Positions 24,208 through 33,200 of a stretch of 36,803 nucleotides of DNA are shown here, piece by piece. The notes below the pieces were generated by a model, which saw nothing but the letters and a program-made list of their open reading frames with translations, was not told the origin of the DNA and searched no databases. The translations under genes and the position numbers were made by a program. Position 1 is the first letter of the stretch. Every line of letters begins with the position of its first letter. This stretch comes from CAYRWR01 sp964537555 (GTDB lineage Bacteria; Spirochaetota; Brevinematia; Brevinematales; CAYRWR01), in assembly GCA_964537555.1 (NCBI GenBank), contig CAZIAD010000033.1, positions 1 through 36,803 on the forward strand. The letters are read 5' to 3'.

Positions 24208-25794
24208 ATGGTCAGTAGTCGCTTTTCCTTTGATGATCTCAGTTGGGAGTATTCTATTGAAGATCTGGATGCGTTCAAAGACTTACCCCATCTGGTGAAG
24301 CTGTCTCTGAATAAAATCCAGGAACATCTACCCGGAAATCAATCCTATTTTTTTGTGCTAAGAATGGAACATGAAGAGTATAGTGAGGTAGTCCGAGAGG
24401 GAACCTTTTCCATACCGGAAGAATCTTCCTTCATCACATATCTGGCCCTTAAAAATGCTATTATATATTCCAGCGACCTCAGTAAAGAGACTTATTTCAA
24501 AGATAAGCAGGATGAAGTACTGTCTTTTCTGCTGTCTGAAGAAATGAAAGTAAATGTGATAGTCCCTATAGTCTATAGATTCCGGCTCCTGGGATTTATT
24601 GCCATCTCTCTGGATGATAAAGACCGGGAAAAAAAGATCCTCAGTAAGGAAGATAAGTCTTTTCTGGATACTTTGCGACAGGCCCTGCATATAAATCTGT
24701 ATGCAGCCCTATTGATAGATCAGAGAATATTTGAATTGTTGTCTATGGTAGACCTTACCAAAAAGATCAGAGATCATGAAAGCTATGCTGAACTGGTCAG
24801 CCACATCGTACCTTTGGTACATAATCTGGTTCATTTTGAAAAGGGAGTATTCTATGAATATGACCCGGATACAGAAATGCTGATCCCCCGTTCTCTGTTC
24901 GGAGTTAAGGATACCCCGGCATTGCGATCCGGTGAAAGTATATCCGGCTATGTATTTGATAAGAGCAAACCAACCATTATCAACAGACTCAGCTCTCACG
25001 TCTTTTTTAACGAAGTCAATAAAGAAAAATTCATAAAGTATGCTTTTATCGCAGTTCCTTTTGTCACTCCTGAAAAAAAGTTTGGGGTATTGACTATTTC
25101 CCGTCACAAAGAGGAAGAAGAGTTTTCAGTAGAGCAGTTATATCTCATCAGGATTCTTTCTTCTTTCCTGCTGGACTCTTTAGAAACCAAGAAGCTCTAT
25201 TTCAAGCTGGAGCGTAGTTACTTTGAGACAGTGTCTGCCCTGGCTACAGCCCTGGAAGCAAAAGACCCCTATACACGGGGCCATTCAGAAAGAGTGAAAT
25301 TCTATTCCATAGGTATCACTCAGGAACTCGACCTGGATAAGCAGCAGATCCAGGATATAAAATACGCTGCCATTTTACATGACATCGGAAAAATCGGGAT
25401 CTCAGAATTTATCATAACTAAACCGGGGCGGCTTACCTCTACCGAATATGATATCATCAAGGCACATCCCGAGATCGGTGCGGATATCCTTTCGTCCATC
25501 GATTTTTTACAGGAAGCCTGTCAGTATGTAAAATACCATCATGAAAAACTGGATGGTTCCGGTTATTATGAAAAGAAAGAAGGGGAATACCCCTGGGAAG
25601 CCACAGTCATCAATATGGCTGATTCCTTTGATGCGCTGACCAGTGACAGGCCTTACAGAAAGGCCATACATCCCGAGATAGCCCTAAAAGAACTGAAAAA
25701 ATCGATTAATAAACAGTTTGATCAGAAGATATTTGATGCCATGATCAAGTTTCTCAAAAAAGAAAATATAATACGGGAAAGCTTTATCATTTAA
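24208..25794 (+). CDS. GAF / HD-GYP signalling protein
   Basis: A 528-residue cytoplasmic protein. Residues about 20-170 look like a divergent GAF domain, about 185-325 like a second GAF domain (SGESISGYVF), and 335-510 are HD-GYP. Catalytic residues are kept: HDIGKIGI (391-398), the KAHPEIGADIL histidine (420) and HHEKLDGSGY (444-453). The final Pro of the GYP signature is Tyr (GYY), and the usual Arg before the ADSFDAL motif is not evident. Activity on c-di-GMP is therefore likely but less certain than for the 7824 protein. GAGGTGAT precedes the ATG. The end overlaps the convergent 953-residue gene by 8 bp. Confidence 0.87.
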   Translation: MVSSRFSFDDLSWEYSIEDLDAFKDLPHLVKLSLNKIQEHLPGNQSYFFVLRMEHEEYSEVVREGTFSIPEESSFITYLALKNAIIYSSDLSKETYFKDKQDEVLSFLLSEEMKVNVIVPIVYRFRLLGFIAISLDDKDREKKILSKEDKSFLDTLRQALHINLYAALLIDQRIFELLSMVDLTKKIRDHESYAELVSHIVPLVHNLVHFEKGVFYEYDPDTEMLIPRSLFGVKDTPALRSGESISGYVFDKSKPTIINRLSSHVFFNEVNKEKFIKYAFIAVPFVTPEKKFGVLTISRHKEEEEFSVEQLYLIRILSSFLLDSLETKKLYFKLERSYFETVSALATALEAKDPYTRGHSERVKFYSIGITQELDLDKQQIQDIKYAAILHDIGKIGISEFIITKPGRLTSTEYDIIKAHPEIGADILSSIDFLQEACQYVKYHHEKLDGSGYYEKKEGEYPWEATVINMADSFDALTSDRPYRKAIHPEIALKELKKSINKQFDQKIFDAMIKFLKKENIIRESFII

Positions 25795-28648
25795 AGTTGA
25801 GGGGTATCATATAGGACTGCTGGGATAAACGCTGCATGAATTCACGCATGACCCATTTTCTAGCCTGTTTGTGAATTTTCTGTTGAGGGTCCTCTGTTCC
25901 CGCCACAACATTTTCTGGAGATGCATAACCATAGCCGGTTGCACTTATTTGTGATCTGACATTTCCTGCTGAATCCAGAAAATCTAATGTCACCAGATGA
26001 TATTCTCCTTTCAGAGTTTTTTGTTCTTCACTACTGGAAAATTCTCCTTCATCAATAAATTCAGTTTTATATTTTACACGAACCGGAATGATATTTTCGA
26101 GAATAGTGAGGTTACTTAAAGAGTTTAGGTATATTATTGGATATGCATATTTCTGAAAATAGTAAATTGATTCAGGTATAATAGTACCTATATAAATGAT
26201 TTTTTTATTTATAAGTTCAGGACGATTTACCATAAGCGTATCTACTATTTCATACTGACGAGCAGAAGAAGAAAAGTATGATCTAATGGTATTGTAGGCT
26301 TCCATTTCCTGTAAGGCCTTAAGGGCATAGCGAAAATATTTATCTTCTTTTAAAAATCCGGATAAAAGATCTATAGATTCTTTATCTTTGAATTCCCTTA
26401 AACTATTAATACAGCTGATTAATAGAGCGGAAGAACCTTCTCTTCTCCTCAGTATCGATCTCATACTCGGAATGGCATCTTCATTCCCGGAAATGGTAAG
26501 TAACTGGGCCAGGAGATCTTTTTTATGTGAAGACAGGCTGTCTTTCTTAAGCAGATCCAGAAATGCCGGGGACCAGGCATTCCAGTCTATTTTATTTTTA
26601 TTGTTTCTGATCATTTCCATTAATTCGTTTTGGATATTTTCAAAACTATTGTTGGTCAGGGCAGTCAGGCTATATTGGATCAGATCCGCTTTATATACTT
26701 TATTAAAATATGTCAGGCTAGCGATCCTGTCTTTGAATATGCGATTATTATTAAAAATATCAGGCCAGGAAGTATTATCAAAATTTGTGTTGACAGTTTG
26801 AGCTAAGGACGATTGTACCAGTGCTTTGATATTTTCAGATAGATTATTAAATCCTGCTTTGGGTTCAGGTTTATTTAACTTTTGGAACAGAGTACTGAGG
26901 GCCATTCTGTCACTATCCAGAATATCCTTATTTAACCAGTCATTCATCAATGATAAAGCGTCCTCTGCAGGAATAAGATCGATATTTTCGATGCAGTAGC
27001 GAATATCCTGCATAGCCATAGTAGTCAATGTGGATTTTAAGATGTCCTGTCTGCTGGATTCATTGGTCATCTTCAGGCTGTTATTGAATATAAGGTCTAA
27101 GGCTGGTTTTACAGAATAGTTCTTTATCTGTCGAATAGCCTGATTCCAGGCTTCGATTATTTCCGGATAATATCTATTTCCTTCGTACTTCAGGATATTT
27201 TGCAAGGAGCGGGACAGGAGTTGTGAGGACAGATCAGGATTGTTCCGGCTGAGGCCGGTGATATAGGCGATCTTTAAGCCTTCTTTTTCTGTGATCTCAG
27301 ATTTTTCAATAAGGCTAACAAAACGGGAAAAATCTTCGGCACTGGTTTCAGGATCCCAGGCTGACTGAGCCAGAATAGACTCGCTATCGAACCAGATAGC
27401 ATTGGAATTCATGATATTCTGATCCAATTGGATATTTGTGATTCCGATTCTGGCAGCCAGAGGTGCAGTATAGTACCTCACAGTATTGCTGGAGTAGACA
27501 ATGAGGGACTGGAGGTATTGGGCCAGTGCTTTATTTGTAGGGTAGACAGATAGAGCCAGGCTGCCCAGCAGGCGGGATCTTTTATTATTGTCGTCTTCCA
27601 GATCGGAAACGATACCCCGGGCCAGAGAATAGTCATAGGGAATGGAGGTATGAGCCAGTTTTTCCAAAGCCCTCTTTTTAGTTTCTGGATCAGAAATACT
27701 TTTAGCCATTTTTAGAGCAGTCTCTAAAAGTTCTGTATGATAATATACTGGAAATTGTGGAAAGAGGTCCAGGATATAATAATACTGGTTTCCATTGTTC
27801 CCTGTATTTATACTTTTTAATAATTCAAATGCGTATTGAGGCTCATATTCAAGATGTATGGAAGACAACCTGACCAGTCCCCGGGTACGCCGTGTCAAAG
27901 AGTCCATCAACTGATATCTTTTTTCTATAAATTCCCATGTATTTTTCCCGATGCGGGGATATAGTTCGGCCAGCGCATCAGAAAAATGATTCAACATATT
28001 GTAACGTATACTTTCCGTCTTTGTGTCTCTGATGGTATTCAGGGTTTCATCCAGATTAGATAAAGCGCTTTCGGTATTCAGTTGTAGGTCTATGGCTTTG
28101 CGAAATATGAAGATACGGGCGTGATCCGAGACATTTTCTTCGGGAATCCTCTCCTCCATCTGGTCTATTTTTGACAAAAGAGTGTTGGCCATTTTTGGAT
28201 CATAATGAGCGATCTTCCGGGTCACGATACTAAGAAATTCTACTTTTTCCAGGCTATCCGGAAATTCATTGACAGCAAACAGGGCCAGATCAAATTTTTC
28301 GAGGTAAGCGTTTTTCAGATAATCTGAATTACTGAGCATAGATAAATAGGGATTTAAAAAAACATCCGGATTATCGGATATGACACGCAGGGCCGCTTTA
28401 ACAACGATCTGGTTTTCAGAATGGAGGGCGTGCAGGACCTGAGGGACATCCGAACTTCGTACACTGATCTTTTTCTTTTCTTTTAAGATATTCTTAGCGG
28501 AATCGCTGGATACTGTAAACCTTTCATGGGTTAAAGAATGAATATTGATACCGCATGAATACCAGGCCAGAGTAGTCACTACTAACACTATTACTTTATA
28601 TAGGAAACCTGAAGTCTTACTTTTATTTTCGGGATTCGGTTTTTTCAT
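25787..28648 (-). CDS. Large hypothetical protein, probable lipoprotein with helical repeats
   Basis: At 953 residues this is the largest gene of the window. The N-terminus is basic, then a hydrophobic segment ends in WYSC (Cys32), a relaxed lipobox of the kind spirochaetes tolerate. Most of the rest (about 60-830) is repetitive alpha-helix with HEAT-like pairs, for example IPSMRSILRRREGSSALLIS and DKESIDLLSGFL at about 720-770. The last 120 residues look like beta strands. I do not recognise a specific family. AGGT is before the ATG. It is read alone; the tRNA terminator lies upstream. A role as a periplasmic scaffold is a guess. Confidence 0.8.
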   Translation of the reverse strand: MKKPNPENKSKTSGFLYKVIVLVVTTLAWYSCGINIHSLTHERFTVSSDSAKNILKEKKKISVRSSDVPQVLHALHSENQIVVKAALRVISDNPDVFLNPYLSMLSNSDYLKNAYLEKFDLALFAVNEFPDSLEKVEFLSIVTRKIAHYDPKMANTLLSKIDQMEERIPEENVSDHARIFIFRKAIDLQLNTESALSNLDETLNTIRDTKTESIRYNMLNHFSDALAELYPRIGKNTWEFIEKRYQLMDSLTRRTRGLVRLSSIHLEYEPQYAFELLKSINTGNNGNQYYYILDLFPQFPVYYHTELLETALKMAKSISDPETKKRALEKLAHTSIPYDYSLARGIVSDLEDDNNKRSRLLGSLALSVYPTNKALAQYLQSLIVYSSNTVRYYTAPLAARIGITNIQLDQNIMNSNAIWFDSESILAQSAWDPETSAEDFSRFVSLIEKSEITEKEGLKIAYITGLSRNNPDLSSQLLSRSLQNILKYEGNRYYPEIIEAWNQAIRQIKNYSVKPALDLIFNNSLKMTNESSRQDILKSTLTTMAMQDIRYCIENIDLIPAEDALSLMNDWLNKDILDSDRMALSTLFQKLNKPEPKAGFNNLSENIKALVQSSLAQTVNTNFDNTSWPDIFNNNRIFKDRIASLTYFNKVYKADLIQYSLTALTNNSFENIQNELMEMIRNNKNKIDWNAWSPAFLDLLKKDSLSSHKKDLLAQLLTISGNEDAIPSMRSILRRREGSSALLISCINSLREFKDKESIDLLSGFLKEDKYFRYALKALQEMEAYNTIRSYFSSSARQYEIVDTLMVNRPELINKKIIYIGTIIPESIYYFQKYAYPIIYLNSLSNLTILENIIPVRVKYKTEFIDEGEFSSSEEQKTLKGEYHLVTLDFLDSAGNVRSQISATGYGYASPENVVAGTEDPQQKIHKQARKWVMREFMQRLSQQSYMIPLNFK

Positions 28649-28773
28649 ATATTTACCTGATTGTATATTTTCAAACTCAAATTTTATCTGATGAAGTTAC
28701 TAATGTCAAGATTGAAGTTTTGAACTGCTTTTTCTATCAGAACTGTGGTTCTCCCGAAAATCCTGACAGGAAA

Positions 28774-28810
28774 TAAAAAAACAGCTTTCCAGATTACTGA
28801 AAAGCTGTTT
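28774..28810 (-). terminator. Intrinsic terminator of the two-tRNA transcript
   Basis: AAACAGCTTT (28779-28788) pairs with AAAGCTGTTT (28801-28810) around a 12-nt loop. The A-run from 28774 supplies the U-tract on the minus strand. It begins right after the 3' end of the second tRNA. Confidence 0.85.
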
Positions 28811-28812
28811 CT

Positions 28813-28885
28813 TAGCGGGAGAGGGACTCGAACCCCCGACCAAGTGATTATGATTCACCTGCTCTACCTACTGAGCTATCCCGCC
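28813..28885 (-). tRNA. tRNA with CAU anticodon, probably tRNA-Ile2 (lysidine), possibly elongator tRNA-Met
   Basis: The 73-nt sequence folds fully: acceptor GGCGGGA with TCCCGCT (G1-U72 wobble), D-arm GCTC/GAGC, anticodon stem GGTGA/TCACT with loop ATCATAA (anticodon CAU), and T-arm GGGGG-TTCGAGT-CCCTC. CCA is not encoded. The anticodon arm and variable region closely match E. coli tRNA-Ile2 (AGCAGGCGACTCATAATCGC, then TTGGTC) rather than elongator Met. It therefore probably reads AUA after TilS modifies C34. Confidence 0.9.
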
Positions 28886-28900
28886 GGGGGGATGTCAAAA

Positions 28901-28929
28901 TGACCAGGACAGATTAATCTTCCTGGTCA
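28901..28929. repeat. Palindrome in the spacer between the two tRNAs
   Basis: TGACCAGGA (28901-28909) pairs with TCCTGGTCA (28921-28929). The 11 bases between include AGATTAATCT, itself a palindrome, so almost all of the 29 bp can form one stem. No U-tract follows. It may be a processing site between the tRNAs. Confidence 0.7.
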
Positions 28930-28937
28930 GATTGTAT

Positions 28938-29011
<74 letters not shown>

Positions 29012-29035
29012 ACGACTCTTTCTTAACAGGGGTAT

Positions 29036-29064
29036 AGTTTAACAGGTCTTCCCTGAATTGTCAA
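29036..29064 (-). promoter_or_regulatory. Promoter of the tRNA-fMet/tRNA-CAU transcript
   Basis: On the minus strand, perfect TTGACA (29064-29059), a 17-bp spacer, and TAAACT (29041-29036). It ends 24 bp before the mature 5' end of tRNA-fMet. Confidence 0.82.
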
Positions 29065-29114
29065 GCTTTATTCAAAACTGAGTTTATTGTCATTGTTTAT
29101 GTTTAAGCGAAAGA

Positions 29115-29864
29115 TTATGGCAGCAATTCAGGATTTATGCCCAGGACATAGTTCCTGATAAAGTCCAGGGGAAATACATTGTCGTATCCCTGAAACCCTT
29201 TCAGGTCATCGAGCTCTATAGTCTTTTTATATTGTCTGAGTATTTCCAGCGACAGAGGGCGATAGGACCAGTGCCACTTTTCCTCTTCATAGCCTGTTTC
29301 CCGGGGAGGTTTGGCAGTATAAGCCTGATAAAATCCATAGATGTGGGCGTTTTCCTGCAGCCATTTGTATACCTTGGCTCCGGCCCCTTTTATAAAATAG
29401 CTGTCATTTAGATTATTGAGGTCAACATCTGTTCCCCAGTGATGGCGTGATGTCCCGGGCATAGACGAGTAGAGCAGGATAGTCTGGGCCCTTTTCAGTG
29501 GATCTGTTATGGCAGTGGCAAGATTTTTACCCTGTACCAGACGCGTTCCATTCCATTTGGCTTCCCAGATCGATTTTTGTGAATTAAAATTACGTGTAGC
29601 GGAGACGATACTTAATGAAATGCCATCCTTCTGGGCAGCATCATACATTTTTATAAAGGCATCATAAGCTTCTTTATGCAGATACATGCCTTTTTTATCG
29701 CTATATTTAGAGCTTACTTTAACAAAATTACTGGTTTTGGATGGCTCAAAGTTTCCCAACAAAAAATCTTTGGAATAGACAGGCCCGGGACTTTCGGAAT
29801 GACAACTATTAGTAATACTTATGATCAAAGCCAGAGTGATAATGGTACCTGTGAATTTAAACAT
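29115..29864 (-). CDS. Lipoprotein D-alanyl-D-alanine carboxypeptidase, M15B (VanY/LAS) family
   Basis: This zinc peptidase probably trims D-Ala from peptidoglycan stem peptides in the periplasm. Zinc ligands by family pattern are His141 and Asp148 (SRHHWGTDVD) and His198 (EEEKWHWSY), with Glu195 or its neighbour as the base. The signal peptide ends in ITNSC (Cys21), so it is lipid-anchored. Normal length (249 aa). It lies 48 bp downstream of the OsmC gene on the same strand and may share its transcript. It could also act in spirochaete cell-wall recycling. Confidence 0.9.
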   Translation of the reverse strand: MFKFTGTIITLALIISITNSCHSESPGPVYSKDFLLGNFEPSKTSNFVKVSSKYSDKKGMYLHKEAYDAFIKMYDAAQKDGISLSIVSATRNFNSQKSIWEAKWNGTRLVQGKNLATAITDPLKRAQTILLYSSMPGTSRHHWGTDVDLNNLNDSYFIKGAGAKVYKWLQENAHIYGFYQAYTAKPPRETGYEEEKWHWSYRPLSLEILRQYKKTIELDDLKGFQGYDNVFPLDFIRNYVLGINPELLP

Positions 29865-29912
29865 CAGATATTTTATCGGCCATTCTTATAAAAGTCAAAA
29901 TAGCTTAAGCAC

Positions 29913-30329
29913 TTATTCACCGGCTTTGATCTCAAAACTCAGGTCACTGGCTTTTTTAAGCATGGCACTGACTCCGCAGTAGTTTTCCTGGGAGAGCTGT
30001 ACAGCCCTTTCTACTTTAGCCATAGGCAGGTCTTTTCCTTTAATATTATAGATAATGTGGATCTTGCTATATACTTTCGGGTGTTCATCAGTCATCTCGG
30101 CTTCTATTTCCACATTGACATCATCAAAGGCCACCCGCATCTTACTTAATATAGAGACGACATCCATACCAGTACATCCCGCCAGGGCTACCAGTAAGAG
30201 AGGTTTAGGCCGGGGGCCTTTGTTTTCTCCACCTACACTGTCATCCGCATCCAGAATGATATCATGTCCGTTTACTGTGGATTTGAAAGACATTTTACCA
30301 GTCCATTGACAATTTATATGTTCTGCCAT
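29913..30329 (-). CDS. OsmC/Ohr-family peroxidase-like protein
   Basis: OsmC-family proteins reduce organic hydroperoxides with a cysteine pair. Both cysteines are present at the expected places: Cys52 (LAGCTGMD) and Cys118 (ENYCGVSAML). The 138-residue length is normal, and the YhfA-like form without the long OsmC N-terminus is the nearest subtype by motif. GGAG precedes the ATG. It has a good promoter and is divergent from the methyltransferase gene. Confidence 0.92.
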   Translation of the reverse strand: MAEHINCQWTGKMSFKSTVNGHDIILDADDSVGGENKGPRPKPLLLVALAGCTGMDVVSILSKMRVAFDDVNVEIEAEMTDEHPKVYSKIHIIYNIKGKDLPMAKVERAVQLSQENYCGVSAMLKKASDLSFEIKAGE

Positions 30330-30356
30330 TTTTTTCTCCTATTAATATATTAACAT

Positions 30357-30385
30357 ATTATAATAGGATTGCCCCGGAATTACAA
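30357..30385 (-). promoter_or_regulatory. Promoter of the osmC-like gene
   Basis: On the minus strand, TTGTAA (30385-30380), a 17-bp spacer, and a perfect TATAAT (30362-30357), 27 bp before the ATG at 30329. Confidence 0.75.
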
Positions 30386-30451
30386 TTTATTGTACAAAAA
30401 TTTTCTTTTTCACATAAAGAGTGTATGATTATATTTATTGAGGAGAGGGCC

Positions 30452-31207
30452 ATGGCTTTTTATAATGATATCGCAGGATTTTACGACTCAATGTTCCCTT
30501 TTGATGTACGGCTAAAAAAACAGTCTCAGATATTTCAAATCTTTCTCAGAGATTTTCCTATGCATACTGTTTTGGAGGCGGGTTGTGGTACCGGGCTGCA
30601 ATCGCTGGCACTGTGTCAAAATGGATTGAATGTTACAGGTATCGATCTGTCCAGTGAAATGATCGCACAGGCCAGGGTAACTGCCAGGAACCATCAGGCC
30701 AATATAGTTTTCAGGGAGGGTTCTTTCCAGGATGTCAGGAAACTGGACCAGGCCGGTAGTTTCGATGCTATATTTATTCTGGGCAATTCTGTGGCGCACA
30801 TCCTCAGCGGGGAAGAACTCAGGCTTACCCTACAGGCATTTCATACTACCTTATCTCAGTCCGGGCTATTAATCATCCAGCTGCTGAATTATCAGCCTAT
30901 TTTGCGGAACCAAAACAGAATACTGGGCATAAATTACAGCCATGAAGACCAGTATATACGCTTCTATGATTTTTTAGAAAACGGAAGCATCCGGTTTAAT
31001 ATTTTGAAAATCGTAAGATCACAGGATGAGGTGCAGCATGAATTGTTTTCTGAAATACTCTATCCCTGGGTGATGGATGAGATGAGGGAAGCATTAGAGG
31101 ACTCTGGCTTTGAGCTATTATATGTGACTGAAGAACTGGATAAAAAAGATTTTGATCTGGAAAGATCAGAAGTACTGAGCCTTGTCCTGAGAAAGATCAG
31201 TCTTTAA
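30452..31207 (+). CDS. Class I SAM-dependent methyltransferase
   Basis: A 251-residue Rossmann-fold methyltransferase. SAM-binding motif I is VLEAGCGTG (about 41-49), followed by GIDLSSEMIAQA and FDAIFILGNSVAHI. The nearest group by pattern is the small-molecule Methyltransf_25/11 class (glycine/sarcosine N-methyltransferase-like), but the substrate is not evident. The ATG at 30452 has GGAGAGGG upstream; the frame to 30425 adds nine unlikely residues. It overlaps the convergent ABC1 kinase gene by 11 bp. Confidence 0.87.
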   Translation: MAFYNDIAGFYDSMFPFDVRLKKQSQIFQIFLRDFPMHTVLEAGCGTGLQSLALCQNGLNVTGIDLSSEMIAQARVTARNHQANIVFREGSFQDVRKLDQAGSFDAIFILGNSVAHILSGEELRLTLQAFHTTLSQSGLLIIQLLNYQPILRNQNRILGINYSHEDQYIRFYDFLENGSIRFNILKIVRSQDEVQHELFSEILYPWVMDEMREALEDSGFELLYVTEELDKKDFDLERSEVLSLVLRKISL

Positions 31208-32870
31208 AACGGAAATAATCCCTGAGAGACAGAAGGGACATCCATAATCCGATCAGGCCGGTGATCACCCATCCCAGGAGTCCCAGGAGAGACACATTTC
31301 CGAAAACATATGGCGGTATCCGGGCAAACATGATCAAAGAAGAACCAATGATCAGTGAGGCCATGATAATAGAGGTGCCCAGCCTGCTGGTAGCAGCCAG
31401 TAAGGATTTTCTTACAGGTTCCAGGCTCTTTTTTTCCAGATCCAGGTGTATTTTCCCTTTTCGGACAGTATCCAGTATATCTTTGAGGTCCGAGGGCAGA
31501 TCTCTTAATAATATTCCGGTATCAGCTAAGGTAAATATGACTTCATTGGCCAGTTTACCGGGATTGAATTTTTCCCGCATAAATTTTTTGGCATAGGGTT
31601 GGGTAAATTCCACCAGGTTGAATCCCGGATCGAGGCTTTGGCCTATTCCTTCTATTGTGAGTACGGCTTTGAGTAGGAGATAGAGATTGGAGGGAATCCT
31701 CAGATGATTCATGGTGATAATATCAAAGGACTGATGGATCAGCTCCGGGATACGGATCTCCTCCAGAGGCATATAATAATACTGTTCTACCATCTCGGCT
31801 ATTTCCTGTTCCAGGTGTTCGGTATTCTCTATACTGCCCTGGCACAGTTTGAGGATGGTCCGGGTGGCCCGGGTATAGTTTTTCCGGATCACTGCGGCTA
31901 CCAGGTCAGTGAGCAGCTCTTTTTGATAGGAGGGGAGGGTCCCCATCATACCAAAATCCAGAAAACACAGTACATTGTCTTCCAGTATTAATATATTTCC
32001 GGAGTGCGGATCGGCGTGAAAAAAACCATATTCAAAAATCTGGCTCAGGATCAGGGCAGCGCCCCTGCGGGCAATCTTTTTTACATCCACATCGCTGAGT
32101 TCATCTATCAGAGTGAGGCGCTTTCCTTCTACATATTCCATGACCAGTACTGACTGGCTGCACAGGTGATGATAGACCGACAGTACTTTGACTCTCTTAT
32201 CATTCTTATACAAGGAGTTAAAACGGATGATGTTTCTCATTTCGTGGATGAAGTCCATCTCCTGATGTATGACCCATTCAAAATGGTCTATCACTTCATT
32301 GAGATTAAGCTGAGCAAAGTCTTCGAAAGCACTTTCTACAATAGTCACTACATGATGCAGGATCACTATGTCGGAAGCAATAATATGCTCAATTCCAGGC
32401 CGGCGGATCTTCACCGCGACCCTATCCCCGTTGATCAAGGTGGCCAGATGGACCTGGGCTATGGATGCAGAGGCGTGGGGGCTGTCCTCAAAGGCTGAAA
32501 ACACCTGGTCCAGAGAGACTCCCAGTTCATCCTCCAGGATACGCCGCGCTTCTTCATTAGGAAAGGGAGCCACCCTGTCCTGTAGTTTCTCCAGCTCCCG
32601 TATCAGTTCAGGAGGCAGTATATCGGGCCGGGTAGACAGTATCTGGCCCAGTTTGATAAACGTGGGGCCCAGTTCTTCCAGAGCCATTCGGATTCTTTTC
32701 CAGCGGGAAATATGGGGATCGATGACTTCCTGCCGTGATATCCGTCCTCTGACCTTACGTGTCAGTCCTGCCATGTCAATAAACTCACCAAAGCCATACT
32801 TCATAAGTATGGTCAGGATCTGTCTATAGCGCTTTAGATGCTGCCTCCAGGTACTTTTGCTTTTATGCAT
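31197..32870 (-). CDS. ABC1/AarF/UbiB-family atypical kinase
   Basis: These membrane-associated atypical kinases support quinone or lipid metabolism (UbiB, COQ8). The 557 residues hold the KxGQ-type motif (KLGQILSTRPDILP), the Ala-rich loop (ASASIAQVH), the VAVKIRRPG lysine, EMDFIHEMRN, HADPHSGNIL and the metal-binding DFGMMG. Two membrane helices close the protein (about 500-545). Its ATG overlaps the stop of the phasin-like gene (TAATG), so the two are translationally coupled. No other quinone-synthesis gene is nearby. Confidence 0.93.
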   Translation of the reverse strand: MHKSKSTWRQHLKRYRQILTILMKYGFGEFIDMAGLTRKVRGRISRQEVIDPHISRWKRIRMALEELGPTFIKLGQILSTRPDILPPELIRELEKLQDRVAPFPNEEARRILEDELGVSLDQVFSAFEDSPHASASIAQVHLATLINGDRVAVKIRRPGIEHIIASDIVILHHVVTIVESAFEDFAQLNLNEVIDHFEWVIHQEMDFIHEMRNIIRFNSLYKNDKRVKVLSVYHHLCSQSVLVMEYVEGKRLTLIDELSDVDVKKIARRGAALILSQIFEYGFFHADPHSGNILILEDNVLCFLDFGMMGTLPSYQKELLTDLVAAVIRKNYTRATRTILKLCQGSIENTEHLEQEIAEMVEQYYYMPLEEIRIPELIHQSFDIITMNHLRIPSNLYLLLKAVLTIEGIGQSLDPGFNLVEFTQPYAKKFMREKFNPGKLANEVIFTLADTGILLRDLPSDLKDILDTVRKGKIHLDLEKKSLEPVRKSLLAATSRLGTSIIMASLIIGSSLIMFARIPPYVFGNVSLLGLLGWVITGLIGLWMSLLSLRDYFRFKD

Positions 32871-33184
32871 TATTTTTCTGATTTTGATGCTGATTTCAGT
32901 TTCTTCTCCAGGTCTGCGATCTTCTGCTTCAGCTCTGAGACTTCTTTTTCAGTGGCGAGGTGTAGAGTATCCAGCACCTTTTTAACCGACTTTTCCACGA
33001 TACCTTCCAGATTTTCTTTGGCTTTGTCTGCTTCAGTCCTCAGTTCTTCTGCAAATTTCTTTCCTTCTTCTTCTGTCATTTTCAGGTCTTCAGAGATCTT
33101 TTTAAAGGTTTTTTCCAGGGCATCTTTTCCCATAGACAGCATTCCCAGGCCTGAATAGATGGCTTTTTCGATTTTTTCTTTCAT
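32870..33184 (-). CDS. Phasin-like coiled-coil protein
   Basis: A 104-residue, highly charged, helical protein. The N-terminus (KAIYSGLGMLSMGKDALE) and later EEGKKFAEEL fit the PhaF/PhaI phasin-like family (polyhydroxyalkanoate granule-associated domain), and the C-terminal 35 residues form a heptad coiled coil. In many bacteria such small proteins sit next to ABC1 kinases, without PHA genes, as here. Function is unknown; it may stabilise or regulate the kinase. AAGGAG precedes the ATG. AT-rich promoter-like sequence lies upstream. Confidence 0.8.
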   Translation of the reverse strand: MKEKIEKAIYSGLGMLSMGKDALEKTFKKISEDLKMTEEEGKKFAEELRTEADKAKENLEGIVEKSVKKVLDTLHLATEKEVSELKQKIADLEKKLKSASKSEK

Positions 33185-33200
33185 AAAATTACTCCTTTGT

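Noticed and set aside
32368..33158. Plus-strand open frames opposite the ABC1 kinase and phasin-like genes
   Set aside because: Shadow frames: the minus-strand proteins carry complete family motifs.
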